In this document: one piece after another, positions 1 to 7,612 of the stretch
Layout of the letters: every line of letters starts with the position of its first letter
Numbering within the stretch: position 1 is the first letter of the stretch
NCBI GenBank assembly: GCA_016841725.1
Contig: JAENYP010000006.1
Coordinates: forward strand, 1-64,000
Source of the DNA: Thermincola carboxydiphila
GTDB lineage: Bacteria; Bacillota; Thermincolia; Thermincolales; UBA2595
DNA: 64,000 nucleotides
Reading direction: 5' to 3'
Notes under the pieces: generated by a model
Database searches by the model: none
Told to the model about the DNA's origin: nothing
Seen by the model: the letters and a program-made list of their open reading frames with translations, nothing else
Made by a program: the position numbers and the translations under genes

Positions 1-420
1 AAATTTACTAAAAATTTTTGACCTTAGGGTCTTGACATATTACCATAGGTCTTTATTCCAGGACCCTGTTCAGATGCTCTTCACAGGTTGGCGATGTGAT
101 CCGGGCTCGAAGCCCAACCAGCTTAAACGTGATATGAACACCTTAAGAGGGATGGACACTTTAAGCGACGGGGTCAAAAAGCCCCAACAACAGCCACGTC
201 CTAAACCCTGGTTTTATTCCAGTGTAAAGGATAGAAATAAAACAAAAAAGGCCATACCAGTTTAAGCTGGTTATGACCGTATTATACCAACAACAGGCTA
301 AACGGCTTCGCTGCGCTCCGACCCAACTTCCCACGTCCTCGGCTGTCACGGTTTTTGCGATTGTGGGGCAGGGGTCTGGGGTAGCAAAAACCGCGCCAGC
401 CATGCGGGCGGGAAAAGTTC
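1..420 (-). mobile_element. Possible noncoding end of an IS110-type element (uncertain)
   Basis: No convincing protein is encoded here. The stretch is rich in short perfect hairpins: GGGCT/AGCCC with a 3-nt loop at 103-115 nested inside GGTTG/CAACC (86-90 with 115-119), ACCAG/CTGGT at 256-271, and GGGG/CCCC near 169-184. A structured noncoding flank of this size resembles the bridge-RNA end of IS110-group elements, whose recombinase would then lie off the left edge on the minus strand. That assignment is inference; it could equally be another repeat or an RNA leader. Confidence 0.22.
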
Positions 421-471
421 GTTTCTTGTATATGCATTAGGTGAAATGTCCTCCTAGGCGTTTCTTTGTAG

Positions 472-654
472 CTAAAAGATTTTCCGGGTATTCAATCTTT
501 TTAGAACCTTATTTATAAAGTTCTTTATGTTGTGAATGAAATCAAAGAAGTTTACATGTTTTTTACGTTTAACCATCTTTATATTTTCTTCACTTATGTA
601 GTCTATAACACCGAATTTGAAATACATTTCAATTCTTTCCTCGTCTTTGATAAT
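472..654 (-). CDS. Small lysine-rich hypothetical ORF (about 51-61 aa)
   Basis: An open frame reading leftward ends with TAG at 472-474. It encodes a basic peptide with clustered Lys/Arg and aromatic residues (KRKKHVNFFDF, KNFINKVLKRLNTRKIF). A GGAGGTG lies just upstream of an ATT codon at 652-654, so translation would need a rare ATT start. The first ATG in frame is at 625-627 and has no obvious ribosome binding site. I recognise no family. It may be the tail of a degraded gene, and it lies between the structured left end and the HxlR gene. Confidence 0.22.
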   Translation of the reverse strand: MIKDEERIEMYFKFGVIDYISEENIKMVKRKKHVNFFDFIHNIKNFINKVLKRLNTRKIF

Positions 655-719
655 TAAGCACCTCCAATCTTTATCTAAAGATTAAAGGTTAAGTTGCCTT
701 TTAGCAAGTACGCACATTA

Positions 720-747
720 TAGTATTATAGTTACTAAAATGATACTA
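720..747. promoter_or_regulatory. Candidate operator of the HxlR-type regulator
   Basis: TAGTAT at 720-725 and ATACTA at 742-747 form perfect 6-bp inverted arms around an AT-rich centre containing GTTACTAAAA. They lie just upstream of the regulator's ribosome binding site. HxlR-family proteins bind such AT-rich dyads and commonly repress themselves. Binding here is inferred from position and symmetry only. Confidence 0.4.
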
Positions 748-767
748 TTGTATTTGAGGTGATAGGT

Positions 768-1112
768 ATGATTAAGTTTAAAAATAAAGAATTCAAATGT
801 TCCTTAGACGTCAGCGTTGATTTAATTGGTGGTAAATGGAAGGTTTTAATTCTGTGGAGATTAAAGGATGGTATTATGCGCTTTAACGAATTGAAAAGAA
901 CAATTCCAAATGTAACGCAAAAGATGTTAACTCAGCAATTAAGGGAATTGGAAGAGGATGGTCTAATAAACAGGAAAGTGTATGCAGAAGTACCCCCAAA
1001 GGTTGAATATTCGCTTACTCAATGCGGGAAAAGTCTAATACCCATTTTTGAAGAAATATGCGATTGGGGTGACAAATATCTAATGCAAAAGTCCGGAGGA
1101 CACATCACATAA
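768..1112 (+). CDS. HxlR-family winged-helix transcriptional regulator
   Basis: A 114-residue protein with the compact HxlR fold: a Cys near the N-terminus (about residue 11), then the diagnostic LIGGKWKVLILW helix, a recognition region (RFNELKRTIPNVTQKMLTQQLRELEEDGL), and the wing (PPKVEYSLTQCGKSL). HxlR proteins are small homodimeric repressors that often sense aldehydes, quinones or redox stress through the N-terminal Cys. The ATG at 768 is preferred over an upstream GTG at 759 because GAGGTGAT lies 4 nt before it. An inverted repeat upstream (720-747) suggests autoregulation. The usual divergent target gene is absent, since its upstream neighbour is only a doubtful small ORF. Confidence 0.88.
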   Translation: MIKFKNKEFKCSLDVSVDLIGGKWKVLILWRLKDGIMRFNELKRTIPNVTQKMLTQQLRELEEDGLINRKVYAEVPPKVEYSLTQCGKSLIPIFEEICDWGDKYLMQKSGGHIT

Positions 1113-1150
1113 CATTTTAGCCGTGTTTCCGCAGTTGAGCATGCAAAAAC
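1103..1150. repeat. Dispersed repeat, copy 1 (partner at 7613-7664)
   Basis: The sequence around TTTAGCCGTGTTTCCGCAGTT shares most positions over about 45 nt with 7613-7664, including the flanking ACACATC and ATGCAAAAA blocks. Both copies start at the 3' end of an intact gene and precede a broken or unassignable stretch. The type of repeat is unknown. Confidence 0.5.
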
Positions 1151-1512
1151 ACCGGCTAGTGATATCCCTGCCTGTCAGTTTCGGGATTAATTCCGCAATG
1201 TCAGTGATTTTCGTCCTGGATGTACTCAATTTAAACAGCTGTTTACAGGTATTCAGCTTGGTATTACTGTTTCTGTTGCTTCTTATCACAGGCAAGTTCC
1301 TTCAGGGTATCTGAGGCCGCCTGGAACAGGATGGAATACACACCCCTGGCATTTGGGGCAGTGCCTGTTGCGGCAGGAATTATATGAAATTTTCACATGC
1401 TCTTCACGTTTAAAACATCATCCTGCGCAAATGAAGATAAATACAGGTAGTATCCGCAGGCTTGCGGGGGAAAAGCCAAAAAAATAACATTTCTTGTTGA
1501 GGTGGAAATTAG
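1151..1512 (+). other. Unassigned stretch, possibly degraded coding sequence
   Basis: No intact gene is seen. A hydrophobic frame (1123-1314, with LVLLFLLLLI) followed by other frames with coding-like content suggests a decayed membrane-protein gene, but no family could be named. The only clear signal is GAGGTGG at about 1499-1505, which is the ribosome binding site of the next gene. Confidence 0.3.
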
Positions 1513-2091
1513 TTGATTATAAAAAGATGTGAGTGGGTTGGTGATAGCCAAAATTGCAAAAAATACCATGATAAAGAATGGGGCATTCCGGAACATGATG
1601 ATAAGAAGCTTTTCGAACTTTTGACTTTAGAGGGGGCTCAGGCGGGATTAAGTTGGCTAACGATTCTCAAGAAGCGAGAAAATTACTTGGAAGCATTTGA
1701 CTATTTTGATATTAAGAAGGTAGCTAACTATAACCAAACAAAAATAGAAGAGCTTATGCAGAATAAAGGTATTGTACGGAACCGCTTGAAAATTGAGTCT
1801 ACCATCAAGAATGCTAATTCAATTCTTGCAATTCAAAAAGAATTCGGCAGTTTTGATACCTACATTTGGGGTTTTGTAGGCGGCAAGCCGAAAATAAATG
1901 CCTGGACAAGCTTGTCTGAAATACCTGCAAAAACTTGTGAATCAGATGCCATGAGTAAAGACTTAAGCAAAAGGGGATTTAAATTTGTTGGATCTACTAT
2001 TTGTTATGCCTTTATGCAAGCAATTGGGATGGTAAACGATCACATAACTGATTGTTTCCGGTATCAAGAAGTAAACAGATTAAATAGATAG
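1513..2091 (+). CDS. tag: DNA-3-methyladenine glycosylase I
   Basis: A 192-residue enzyme that excises 3-methyladenine from alkylated DNA, the first step of base excision repair. The Tag zinc-site signature is complete: a Cys at the N-terminus (RCEWVG), a His in YHDKEWG, and the C-terminal HITDC with the last His/Cys pair. The Tag core motif EGAQAGLSWLTIL and the lesion-pocket region GFKFVGSTICYAFMQAIGMVNDH are present. Length is normal for the family. The start is TTG at 1513, 7 nt after GAGGTGG; no in-frame ATG lies nearby. The gene stands alone between unassigned sequence and a converging membrane-protein gene. Confidence 0.95.
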   Translation: MIIKRCEWVGDSQNCKKYHDKEWGIPEHDDKKLFELLTLEGAQAGLSWLTILKKRENYLEAFDYFDIKKVANYNQTKIEELMQNKGIVRNRLKIESTIKNANSILAIQKEFGSFDTYIWGFVGGKPKINAWTSLSEIPAKTCESDAMSKDLSKRGFKFVGSTICYAFMQAIGMVNDHITDCFRYQEVNRLNR

Positions 2092-2192
2092 GTGATCTTT
2101 AAATAAAGTCATATACATATATGACTGCTAAAATTGAAGATTTATTAGAAATAGAGATACAGTGAAATTTAGCTGCCCCGGACCCATAACAA

Positions 2193-2663
2193 TTATATGT
2201 CTGAATATTTTTTGCCCAGTACCCGGGCAGCGCCGACAACCGTTAAACCGTAAATGAAATGAATAACCAGAGAAATTTCTATTTGCTCTATACTGGTTGG
2301 AGGGGATACCTTGCTTAAGAGTTTTGACAGGGTTATGTCAATAATGGTCCAGGCTAGCAGCCCCAGAACCAGACCTTTTAAGAACAGGTGCTCCCAGCTC
2401 ACCAGAGTTAGAACCGTTACTGCTGTGATTCCGACAATAATACTTACAGCAATATCAATTTGCAGTCCTATGACAGGCAAAATGCTATTAAGGGCAATTT
2501 CCGGATCAAGTATTATTCCTGCTGCCAAACGCGGACAGGTTTTAAATGAAGGAATGAAAAATAAAACCACCAATTCAAGCAGGTCTTTTACAAAAATGCC
2601 GGCAGTTCCGGCGGCGGCTCCCAAAATAAGAATATCCCATTGCTGCTTACTTTGCTTTCGCAT
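2193..2663 (-). CDS. Small four-helix membrane protein (paralogue group with 3923 and 42395)
   Basis: A 156-residue integral membrane protein with about four hydrophobic helices, an N-terminal GxxAGxxGxxxKDLLEL segment and a C-terminal HFIYGLTVVGAARVLGKK segment. The layout (Gly-rich first helix with an acidic/basic turn, a central KGLxLGxLxW helix, and a late H..YG helix) recurs in the genes at 3923-4495 and 42395-42847, so I treat them as one family of unknown function. The ATG at 2661-2663 is preferred because AGGAG precedes it by 8 nt; an upstream in-frame TTG overlaps that site. The gene converges with tag, with about 100 nt between the stops. Confidence 0.7.
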   Translation of the reverse strand: MRKQSKQQWDILILGAAAGTAGIFVKDLLELVVLFFIPSFKTCPRLAAGIILDPEIALNSILPVIGLQIDIAVSIIVGITAVTVLTLVSWEHLFLKGLVLGLLAWTIIDITLSKLLSKVSPPTSIEQIEISLVIHFIYGLTVVGAARVLGKKYSDI

Positions 2664-2735
2664 AGATGACACTCCTATCAACCGATGTTCGCAACTATTC
2701 CACTTTTGTCATTATGAACAATTTGGAGGTAAAAA

Positions 2736-2915
2736 ATGATTAGAAAATGTTGTGAGTCTGATTTTGATAGTATCCACTCCATAGTTAATGATGCCGCACA
2801 GGCATACAGGGAAGTAATTCCCGCAGACCGCTGGAACGAAGAATATATGACTAAAAAAGAACTTTGCGAAGAGATTAATGACGGTGTGGTTTTTTGGGGC
2901 TGGGAAGAGTATTAA
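2736..2915 (+). pseudogene. GNAT acetyltransferase, N-terminal fragment
   Basis: A 59-codon frame preceded by GGAGG begins IRKCCESDFDSIHSIVNDAA and continues through PADRWNEEYMTKKEL to VVFWGWEEY. This is the usual first third of a GNAT N-acetyltransferase (strands 1-3). The acetyl-CoA binding motif (R/Q-x-x-G-x-G/A) and all later parts are missing. The stop TAA (2913-2915) overlaps the stop of the opposing XRE fragment, so the break point is within a few bases of 2910. It is probably non-functional. Confidence 0.75.
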
Positions 2916-3090
2916 TCCTCTGTAAAGGTAAATATTTCGTCAATTGTTGTATTCAAAGTTTTGGCAACATCGTAGGCTAGCTTCAATGAAGGATTATATT
3001 TCCCCTTTTCCAAATGAACGATTGTTTGACGGCGTACGCCGACTGCTTTAGCCAGATCCTCTTGGAATGCCTCAATTGTTTTTTGAGCTT
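2912..3090 (-). pseudogene. XRE-family HTH regulator, C-terminal fragment
   Basis: Reading leftward, the frame encodes [20 protein letters not shown] followed by [18 protein letters not shown] and TTIDEIFTF, ending in TAA at 2912-2914. This is the recognition-helix half of the short (about 65-70 aa) XRE regulators. The first helix and the start codon are missing: an in-frame TAA lies upstream and the sequence changes character near 3095-3108, where the structured segment begins. The fragment and the GNAT fragment converge with overlapping stop codons. Confidence 0.75.
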
Positions 3091-3107
3091 ATTCCGGCAC
3101 AAATAGG

Positions 3108-3395
3108 GTGTACGACTTTCAACTTAGTATTCTTCAAGCTGCCGTCGCAAGGTTAGGCTCGGGTTTATCCCATGAGATTGGAAACGCCAATCGCGATAAC
3201 GCGCTCTTAATGCTGCCTATAAATTAATGATAAGGAATGGATAAAGGAAATAAAACCTATTTTCATGATTATTTATACCGCGAAGCCTTCGGCCGGCGCG
3301 GCTGGGCAAGGTTAGGTGAAATTGTCGCTAAACATCACCTAAACTACGAGGTGTTTATTGGGAAGAGGTTGGGAGTCAACCTACCTAATCTGCCC
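3108..3395 (+). ncRNA. Highly structured RNA segment of unknown class
   Basis: This 290-nt noncoding stretch contains an unusual density of perfect helices in one strand direction. They include CTC-GGG/CCC-GAG (about 3158-3176), GATTGG/CCAATC with loop AAACG (3176-3192), GCG/CGC with loop ATAA (3193-3202), CCGCG/CGCGG enclosing GCC-TTC-GGC (3278-3301), CACCT/AGGTG (3336-3353) and AGGTT/AACCT (3366-3382). A long closing stem pairs GGGCAAGGTTAGGT (3304-3317) with ACCTAATCTGCCC (3383-3395), leaving one bulge. The motif GCAAGGTTAGG occurs twice (3147, 3306). The segment starts near GTGTACGAC, where the XRE gene is cut, and ends 7 nt before the flavodoxin ribosome binding site. A group II intron remnant, an IscB-type omega/HEARO RNA or a cis-regulator are possible classes. 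Confidence 0.55.
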
Positions 3396-3412
3396 TTAAA
3401 AAGGAGGATAAT

Positions 3413-3895
3413 ATGAAAACCTTGATTGTTTATGATTCAAAGCACGGTATAGTTCGAGATTGTGCTGAAAAATTAGAACATAAGTTTAAGGAAAAAGTTA
3501 CTGTTATAAAAATATCTAAAAAGAAGCAATGGCCTAACATTGACGAATTTGACAGCATTATTATTGGCGCTTCGGTTCATATTGGGAAGATCCAGAAGTC
3601 AATAAAGGACTTTTGTGAGAAGAATTTAGATAAGTTAAAACATAAGAAAGTAGGTATATTTTTATGTTCTTTGACTGAACCGGCAGAAGCTTATCATTAT
3701 ATTGAAGAACAGTTTCCAGAAGAACTTCAAAAACATGCAATAATAAAAAGTTGTTTTGGTGGGGCTGTTATCTTTGAAAGAATGAATTTTGTTGAACGAT
3801 TCATGATGAAGAAAATTACCAAGAGTTCAGAAAACATAAATAATGTCTCGGAGGATGCAATAGAGAGTTTCGTTCGAACGTTTCAAAAAGAGTAG
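3413..3895 (+). CDS. Flavodoxin-domain protein
   Basis: A 160-residue FMN-binding protein of the HemG-like flavodoxin group. The phosphate-binding loop is degenerate but recognisable at residues 7-15 (YDSKHGIVRDCA). The second FMN loop region IIIGASVHIGKIQ matches the flavodoxin beta-3 loop, and later KKVGIFLCSL and FGGAVIFERMNFVERFMMKKI match protoporphyrinogen-oxidase-like flavodoxins. Proteins of this type carry out small redox reactions in the cytoplasm; whether this one acts in heme synthesis cannot be told. It has a strong AAGGAGG site and lies directly downstream of the structured RNA segment, which may control it. Confidence 0.8.
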   Translation: MKTLIVYDSKHGIVRDCAEKLEHKFKEKVTVIKISKKKQWPNIDEFDSIIIGASVHIGKIQKSIKDFCEKNLDKLKHKKVGIFLCSLTEPAEAYHYIEEQFPEELQKHAIIKSCFGGAVIFERMNFVERFMMKKITKSSENINNVSEDAIESFVRTFQKE

Positions 3896-3922
3896 TGGTG
3901 GGACCCACTTACATAACAGCAT

Positions 3923-4495
3923 TCAGCCTCTTTTGCTGTAGTGATGGTTTGGGATTATGGGTATTGATCTTGCTTTAGTTTTTATCTGTTCAGAAGTAGA
4001 TACAGTTGGTTGAAGGTAATTATTTACAGGTTTTATGTCAAATAACGATGAATCGCCAAGTTTAGCAGCAATAAAGGTCGTAACCATACCGTATGCGGCG
4101 TGACTAACCATATACGACAGGTTACTGGCAGCGTCTTTTGGCCTTACAGTATTTTGGGGTAGGGCTCCAAGAGCGAAGGTGATGAATGAACCCATTGTTA
4201 TTCCGGAAAGTAGTCCCTTAGTTACTAGGCTGTCTCGACCGGTTTTTGACAGCAAATATACTGTTCCGACTCCTCCTAAAGAACCCATTCCAAAATCTAA
4301 TAAGCCTCCAAGAAACTGACCTTTAATGTTTGTTGCTTCATTTTTGTTTTTGACCCAAACTCCCGCTGCAGTGCCACGGAATGATTGTTGAGAGATCTTC
4401 TTTTTGACAGATAGTTCGTCGATTATAGTTTTTACCATATTTCCTGCTAAACCAGCTACGATTCCTAATGTGACCCTATCCTTTATTTTAAACAC
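3923..4495 (-). CDS. Four-helix membrane protein (paralogue group)
   Basis: A 190-residue membrane protein with about four helices. Its N-terminus (RVTLGIVAGLAGNMVKTIIDE) and late segment (SHAAYGMVTTFIAAKLGD) match the layout of the genes at 2193 and 42395. This one is longer: it has a hydrophilic insert after helix 1 and a polar tail of about 40 residues after the last helix. Function is unknown. Related short membrane proteins are common in Clostridia. It converges with the flavodoxin gene, and no partner gene is evident. Confidence 0.65.
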   Translation of the reverse strand: MFKIKDRVTLGIVAGLAGNMVKTIIDELSVKKKISQQSFRGTAAGVWVKNKNEATNIKGQFLGGLLDFGMGSLGGVGTVYLLSKTGRDSLVTKGLLSGITMGSFITFALGALPQNTVRPKDAASNLSYMVSHAAYGMVTTFIAAKLGDSSLFDIKPVNNYLQPTVSTSEQIKTKARSIPIIPNHHYSKRG

Positions 4496-4801
4496 CTATA
4501 TCACCCCAATAGTTTATTTATTAGTATTTTTCCTGATTTAGGCCTTGTTATTACTGGAAAAATAGTGGAGTTGTGTTCTTAAAAATACGGTTGCTGGTAT
4601 GTTACTGCAAAACAACATTTGCCGGGCCGGAAAATGTCTCTTTTATCCTTTCAATATGCTCAATTGTGGCAGCACGTGTTGGACGAAGCCGCGTGTCTAG
4701 GAGCAGTTATGGGGATTCAAAGCAGATGATGAAAATGATGTGCGACAATAAAAGAACGTGTTAATTCCAGGTCAATTTGAAGGGAAAGAAGGGAGAGTTC
4801 G
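4496..4801. other. No clear gene; possible coding remnant
   Basis: The interval between the divergent membrane-protein and cupin genes holds no convincing gene. Around 4660-4716 one frame reads LWQHVLDEAACLGAVMGIQ before two stops, which looks like protein-coding sequence without a recognisable family. An AAGGGAGAG site at about 4790-4797 serves the next gene. Confidence 0.3.
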
Positions 4802-5182
4802 ATGAGCAAGCAACAAGTATATAAATCGGCTAATAATGACTACATAAAGGTTATCGATGGAATAGAACGAAAAACACTGGTTTATGGAGATAAAACTCTG
4901 CTAACAGAATTTAGGTTAGAGAAGGGTAAAACGCTCCCTTTTCATAAACATGAAAATGAGCAGACCGGATATTTAGTATCTGGACATATAGTGCTGATCA
5001 TAGATGGGGAAAAACATGAATTACTTCCTGGTGATGGTTGGTCTATACCAGGGAATATGGAGCATGGAGCAGAAATATTGGATGATTCTATTGCAATAGA
5101 AGTATTTTCGCCGGTTAGAGAAGATTACTTGCCTGAGAAAAGTAACAGTGCTCACGCTAGTGAGAGCGTAGGCGGGAGATGA
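4802..5182 (+). CDS. Cupin-domain protein with a possibly IS-derived tail
   Basis: A 126-residue single-domain cupin. The two metal-binding motifs are visible: motif 1 as LPFHKHENEQTGYLVSGHI (His, His, Glu, with the final His replaced or distant) and motif 2 as GDGWSIPGNMEHGAE (Pro, Asn, His). Related small cupins bind a metal ion, and many are sugar- or oxalate-related enzymes or sensors; no substrate can be given. Homologues usually end near SPVREDYLP. Here 14 extra residues (KSNSAHASESVGGR) are encoded by a palindromic stretch that looks like the left end of the adjacent IS200/IS605 element. Confidence 0.85.
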   Translation: MSKQQVYKSANNDYIKVIDGIERKTLVYGDKTLLTEFRLEKGKTLPFHKHENEQTGYLVSGHIVLIIDGEKHELLPGDGWSIPGNMEHGAEILDDSIAIEVFSPVREDYLPEKSNSAHASESVGGR

Positions 5183-5277
5183 ATTGCCGCCATTCTTTTC
5201 CGTGATAACCATTGATAAAAGACCCAAATTAAGGTAAAATATAATCAGTAGTAAATATAGAAAACGGAGATAAAACA

Positions 5278-5679
5278 ATGGAGTTAGATAATAATAACCA
5301 TTCAGTATTTCTCATGTATTACCACCTCGTTCTTGTTATAAAATACCGTAGAAAAGTAATTGATGATGTTATCTCAAATAGACTGAAAGAAATATTTGAG
5401 TATGTAGCACCTAGGTATAACATCACCTTACAAGAATGGAATCATGACAAAGACCATGTACATATCCTCTTCAAAGCTCATCCTAACACCCAATTATCAA
5501 AATTTATCAATGCCTATAAAAGTGCATCATCACGCCTGATAAAAAAAGAATACCGGCAAATACGTAGCTGCCTCTGGGAAGAAAACTTTTGGTCAAGAAG
5601 TTTTTGCATACTTACAACCGGTGGTGCACCGCTTGAGGTGATAAAAAGATATATTGAAAGCCAGGGTGAGAAGCTGTGA
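5278..5679 (+). CDS. tnpA: IS200/IS605 Y1 transposase TnpA
   Basis: A 133-residue HUH-superfamily transposase that cuts and joins single-stranded DNA at element ends. The metal-binding HxH motif is HVHILF at about residues 62-67. The catalytic Tyr is in the C-terminal helix (KRYIESQGEKL, about residue 126). Flanking family motifs YHLVLVIKYRRKV at the start and SFCILTTGGAPLEVI before the Tyr helix are intact. Length is normal and no stop interrupts it, so it may still be active. It overlaps tnpB by 4 nt, the usual arrangement. Confidence 0.93.
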   Translation: MELDNNNHSVFLMYYHLVLVIKYRRKVIDDVISNRLKEIFEYVAPRYNITLQEWNHDKDHVHILFKAHPNTQLSKFINAYKSASSRLIKKEYRQIRSCLWEENFWSRSFCILTTGGAPLEVIKRYIESQGEKL

Positions 5680-5927
5680 ATAAAGCATATAAATACCGCC
5701 TTTATCCGAACAAAGAGCAAGCCATTCTCATAAATAAAACCTTTGGCTGTGTTCGGTTTGTATACAATCGAATGCATGCTGACAGAAAGGCGATTTATGA
5801 GAAGTATAAAGACGATAGAGAAGCATTAAAGCGGCAAAAATATCCTATGCCGGCTGATTACAAAAAGGAATTTCCCTGGCTCAAAGAAGTGGATAGCCTG
5901 GCTCTTGCTCAAAGAAGAATGATATAA
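5676..5927 (+). pseudogene. tnpB: TnpB (RNA-guided nuclease) N-terminal fragment
   Basis: It encodes 83 codons beginning NKAYKYRLYPNKEQAILINK and TFGCVRFVYNRMHADRKAIY, the standard N-terminal domain of IS605 TnpB, ancestor of Cas12. The RuvC-like nuclease and zinc-ribbon regions, roughly 290 further residues, are missing. The frame changes after SLALAQ, where homologues continue with SLALANAQ, and ends in TGA/TAA-rich sequence. No reRNA-bearing right end is visible. It cannot encode an active nuclease. Confidence 0.9.
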
Positions 5928-5964
5928 TGTAGTTTAAATCATATTATATTGGAGGTAAAAATTT

Positions 5965-7215
5965 TTGACGAAGAAAAGCTTCAGCTTTGTACATTATGGG
6001 TGGGTAGTCCTCATCATGGGGACTTTTGCGATATTCGGTGCACTCGGACTTGCCCGTTTTGGTTACTCTGTAATACTTCCCAATATGCAGTCGGGTCTCG
6101 GAATGGATAATGGGCAGGCAGGACTGCTGGCCACAATGGGATTAGTTGGGTATTTAGCTTTAGCCATAATCGGAGGTGCATTAGCTTCACGGTATGGTGT
6201 AAGAATAATCGCCTCGGCAGGTCTTGCTTTGGCTGGATCAGGGATGCTCTTTATGGGCCTGTCCAATACATATCTTACGGTTGCCTTCTGGAGCGGGTTG
6301 TCCGGACTTGGCAGCGGCGCTGTGAATATAGCAATCATGGGACTTTGGCCGGCTTGGTTTTCGAGAAAAAGACGCGGTTTGGCATCAGGAATTGCGGTGT
6401 CAGGATCTTCGATGGGACTAATTATGACCGGTTTTGTTGTTCCCCGAATTATCAGTGCATATGGCGAAAACGCGTGGCAGATAAGCTGGTTAGTTTTTGG
6501 AAGTATTACACTTTTACTTGCAGTCGGTTCATTTTTAATTGTACGGAACAATCCTGCTGAGATGGGATTAAAGCCGATAGGTGATGATGAAGTAATACAA
6601 TATGGTTCGCGAAATGACAATGTTAATTGGCGGAGTGTCTATTTTTCTGCAACAGTTTGGTCTCTTGGCATTGTGTACATAGCCTTTGGATTTTCCTATA
6701 TTGTTTTCATGACCTTTTTTGTCAAGCACCTGGTATCTGATGCCGGGTTAACGGGAGCGGCTGCCGGGAAACTTTACGTGTTAATGGGATGGTTCAGCTT
6801 AGCTTCAGGGATAATATGGGGTATGCTGTCAGATAGAATTGGCCGCAAAAAAACCCTGACAATTTTATATCTGATTCATGGATTGGCATTTAGCCTGTTT
6901 GCGGTAGGGAATTCTCCGATACATTTCACTATTACGGCAATGTTGTATGGCATTTCGGCCTGGAGCATACCGGCAATAATATCAGCTACCTGTGGTGATT
7001 TGTTAGGTCCTAAACTAGCTCCGGCAGCATTAGGCTTTGTCACCCTGTTTTTTGGAATTGGGCAGGTTTTGGGACCTGTTGTGGCAGGGAGTATAGCAGA
7101 TGTTTATGGCTCGTTCTCACCGGTATTCCTTTTAACCGCAGCAGTAGCTTTTTTGGGAGCCTTGAGTTCAGCATTTTTGGTGAAGAGCGCCGCACATTAT
7201 CTGAACACTGATTAA
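5965..7215 (+). CDS. MFS transporter, YbfB/YjiJ-like
   Basis: A 416-residue major-facilitator permease with 12 predicted helices. The first helix carries GALGLARFGYSVILPNMQ, typical of the YbfB/YjiJ group. The loop 2-3 motif is modified (GGALASRYGVRI), and the second-half equivalent GMLSDRIGRKKTL is well conserved. Substrate is unknown. The TTG start at 5965 follows GGAGG by about 9 nt; no ATG lies nearby. The upstream IS605 fragment ends only 35 nt before it, so the original promoter may have been replaced by the insertion. Confidence 0.9.
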   Translation: MTKKSFSFVHYGWVVLIMGTFAIFGALGLARFGYSVILPNMQSGLGMDNGQAGLLATMGLVGYLALAIIGGALASRYGVRIIASAGLALAGSGMLFMGLSNTYLTVAFWSGLSGLGSGAVNIAIMGLWPAWFSRKRRGLASGIAVSGSSMGLIMTGFVVPRIISAYGENAWQISWLVFGSITLLLAVGSFLIVRNNPAEMGLKPIGDDEVIQYGSRNDNVNWRSVYFSATVWSLGIVYIAFGFSYIVFMTFFVKHLVSDAGLTGAAAGKLYVLMGWFSLASGIIWGMLSDRIGRKKTLTILYLIHGLAFSLFAVGNSPIHFTITAMLYGISAWSIPAIISATCGDLLGPKLAPAALGFVTLFFGIGQVLGPVVAGSIADVYGSFSPVFLLTAAVAFLGALSSAFLVKSAAHYLNTD

Positions 7216-7329
7216 AAGATTAAAATTTATTTTCTTTAATTCTAAAGGTGAAATGATAAAAGGAACGAATTTTTAAGAAAGGAAACAAAAATAGAATTTG
7301 AGTAATTTGAAAAAGAAAGGAAAATTAAA

Positions 7330-7605
7330 ATGAACACAAAAAAAATGTGGTTTAAACTGGCAGGTGTAATTGCAGACAATCTTCCTACCGTCTCCCAGGA
7401 CTGTCCGGCATGTGGGCAGGCTAAAATCGATTTTCAATATGTTGGTGAAAAGAAAGCCATGAGAGGATTTTTATGCATTTGGTGTACCTCGTGTTTGCAT
7501 GGTATTCACATTTCGGGGGTAAGAATTCCCGACCATGCTGAATTTTTACCAAAGGATCAGGTGGAACTAATTAAAAAAAGAATACCTAATTTCAAAGCAG
7601 GGTAA
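7330..7605 (+). CDS. Small CxxC-containing protein of unknown function
   Basis: A 91-residue protein with two Cys pairs: CPACGQ at residues 25-30 and CIWCTSC at 49-55. They are spaced as in a small zinc ribbon or a rubredoxin-like knuckle. The rest is hydrophilic and ends in a Lys-rich helix. A good AAAGGAAA site precedes the ATG. I recognise no family. It sits 114 nt after the MFS gene in the same direction and could be cotranscribed. A copy of the dispersed repeat follows its stop. Confidence 0.6.
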   Translation: MNTKKMWFKLAGVIADNLPTVSQDCPACGQAKIDFQYVGEKKAMRGFLCIWCTSCLHGIHISGVRIPDHAEFLPKDQVELIKKRIPNFKAG

Positions 7606-7612
7606 TTCATTG

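Larger units (their letters stand above)
5145..5930 (+). mobile_element. IS200/IS605-type element, 3'-truncated
   Basis: The element holds an intact Y1 transposase gene (tnpA), a truncated tnpB and a left-end palindrome-like stretch (GCTCACGCTAGTGAGAGCG, about 5150-5168). The right end is missing: tnpB stops after 83 codons and the next gene's ribosome binding site follows within 25 nt. The outer limits are approximate, since single-stranded-DNA elements of this family lack terminal inverted repeats and target duplications. Confidence 0.7.

Noticed and set aside
4573-4764. 63-codon frame after the membrane protein
   Set aside because: No ribosome site and unlikely composition; at most a fragment.
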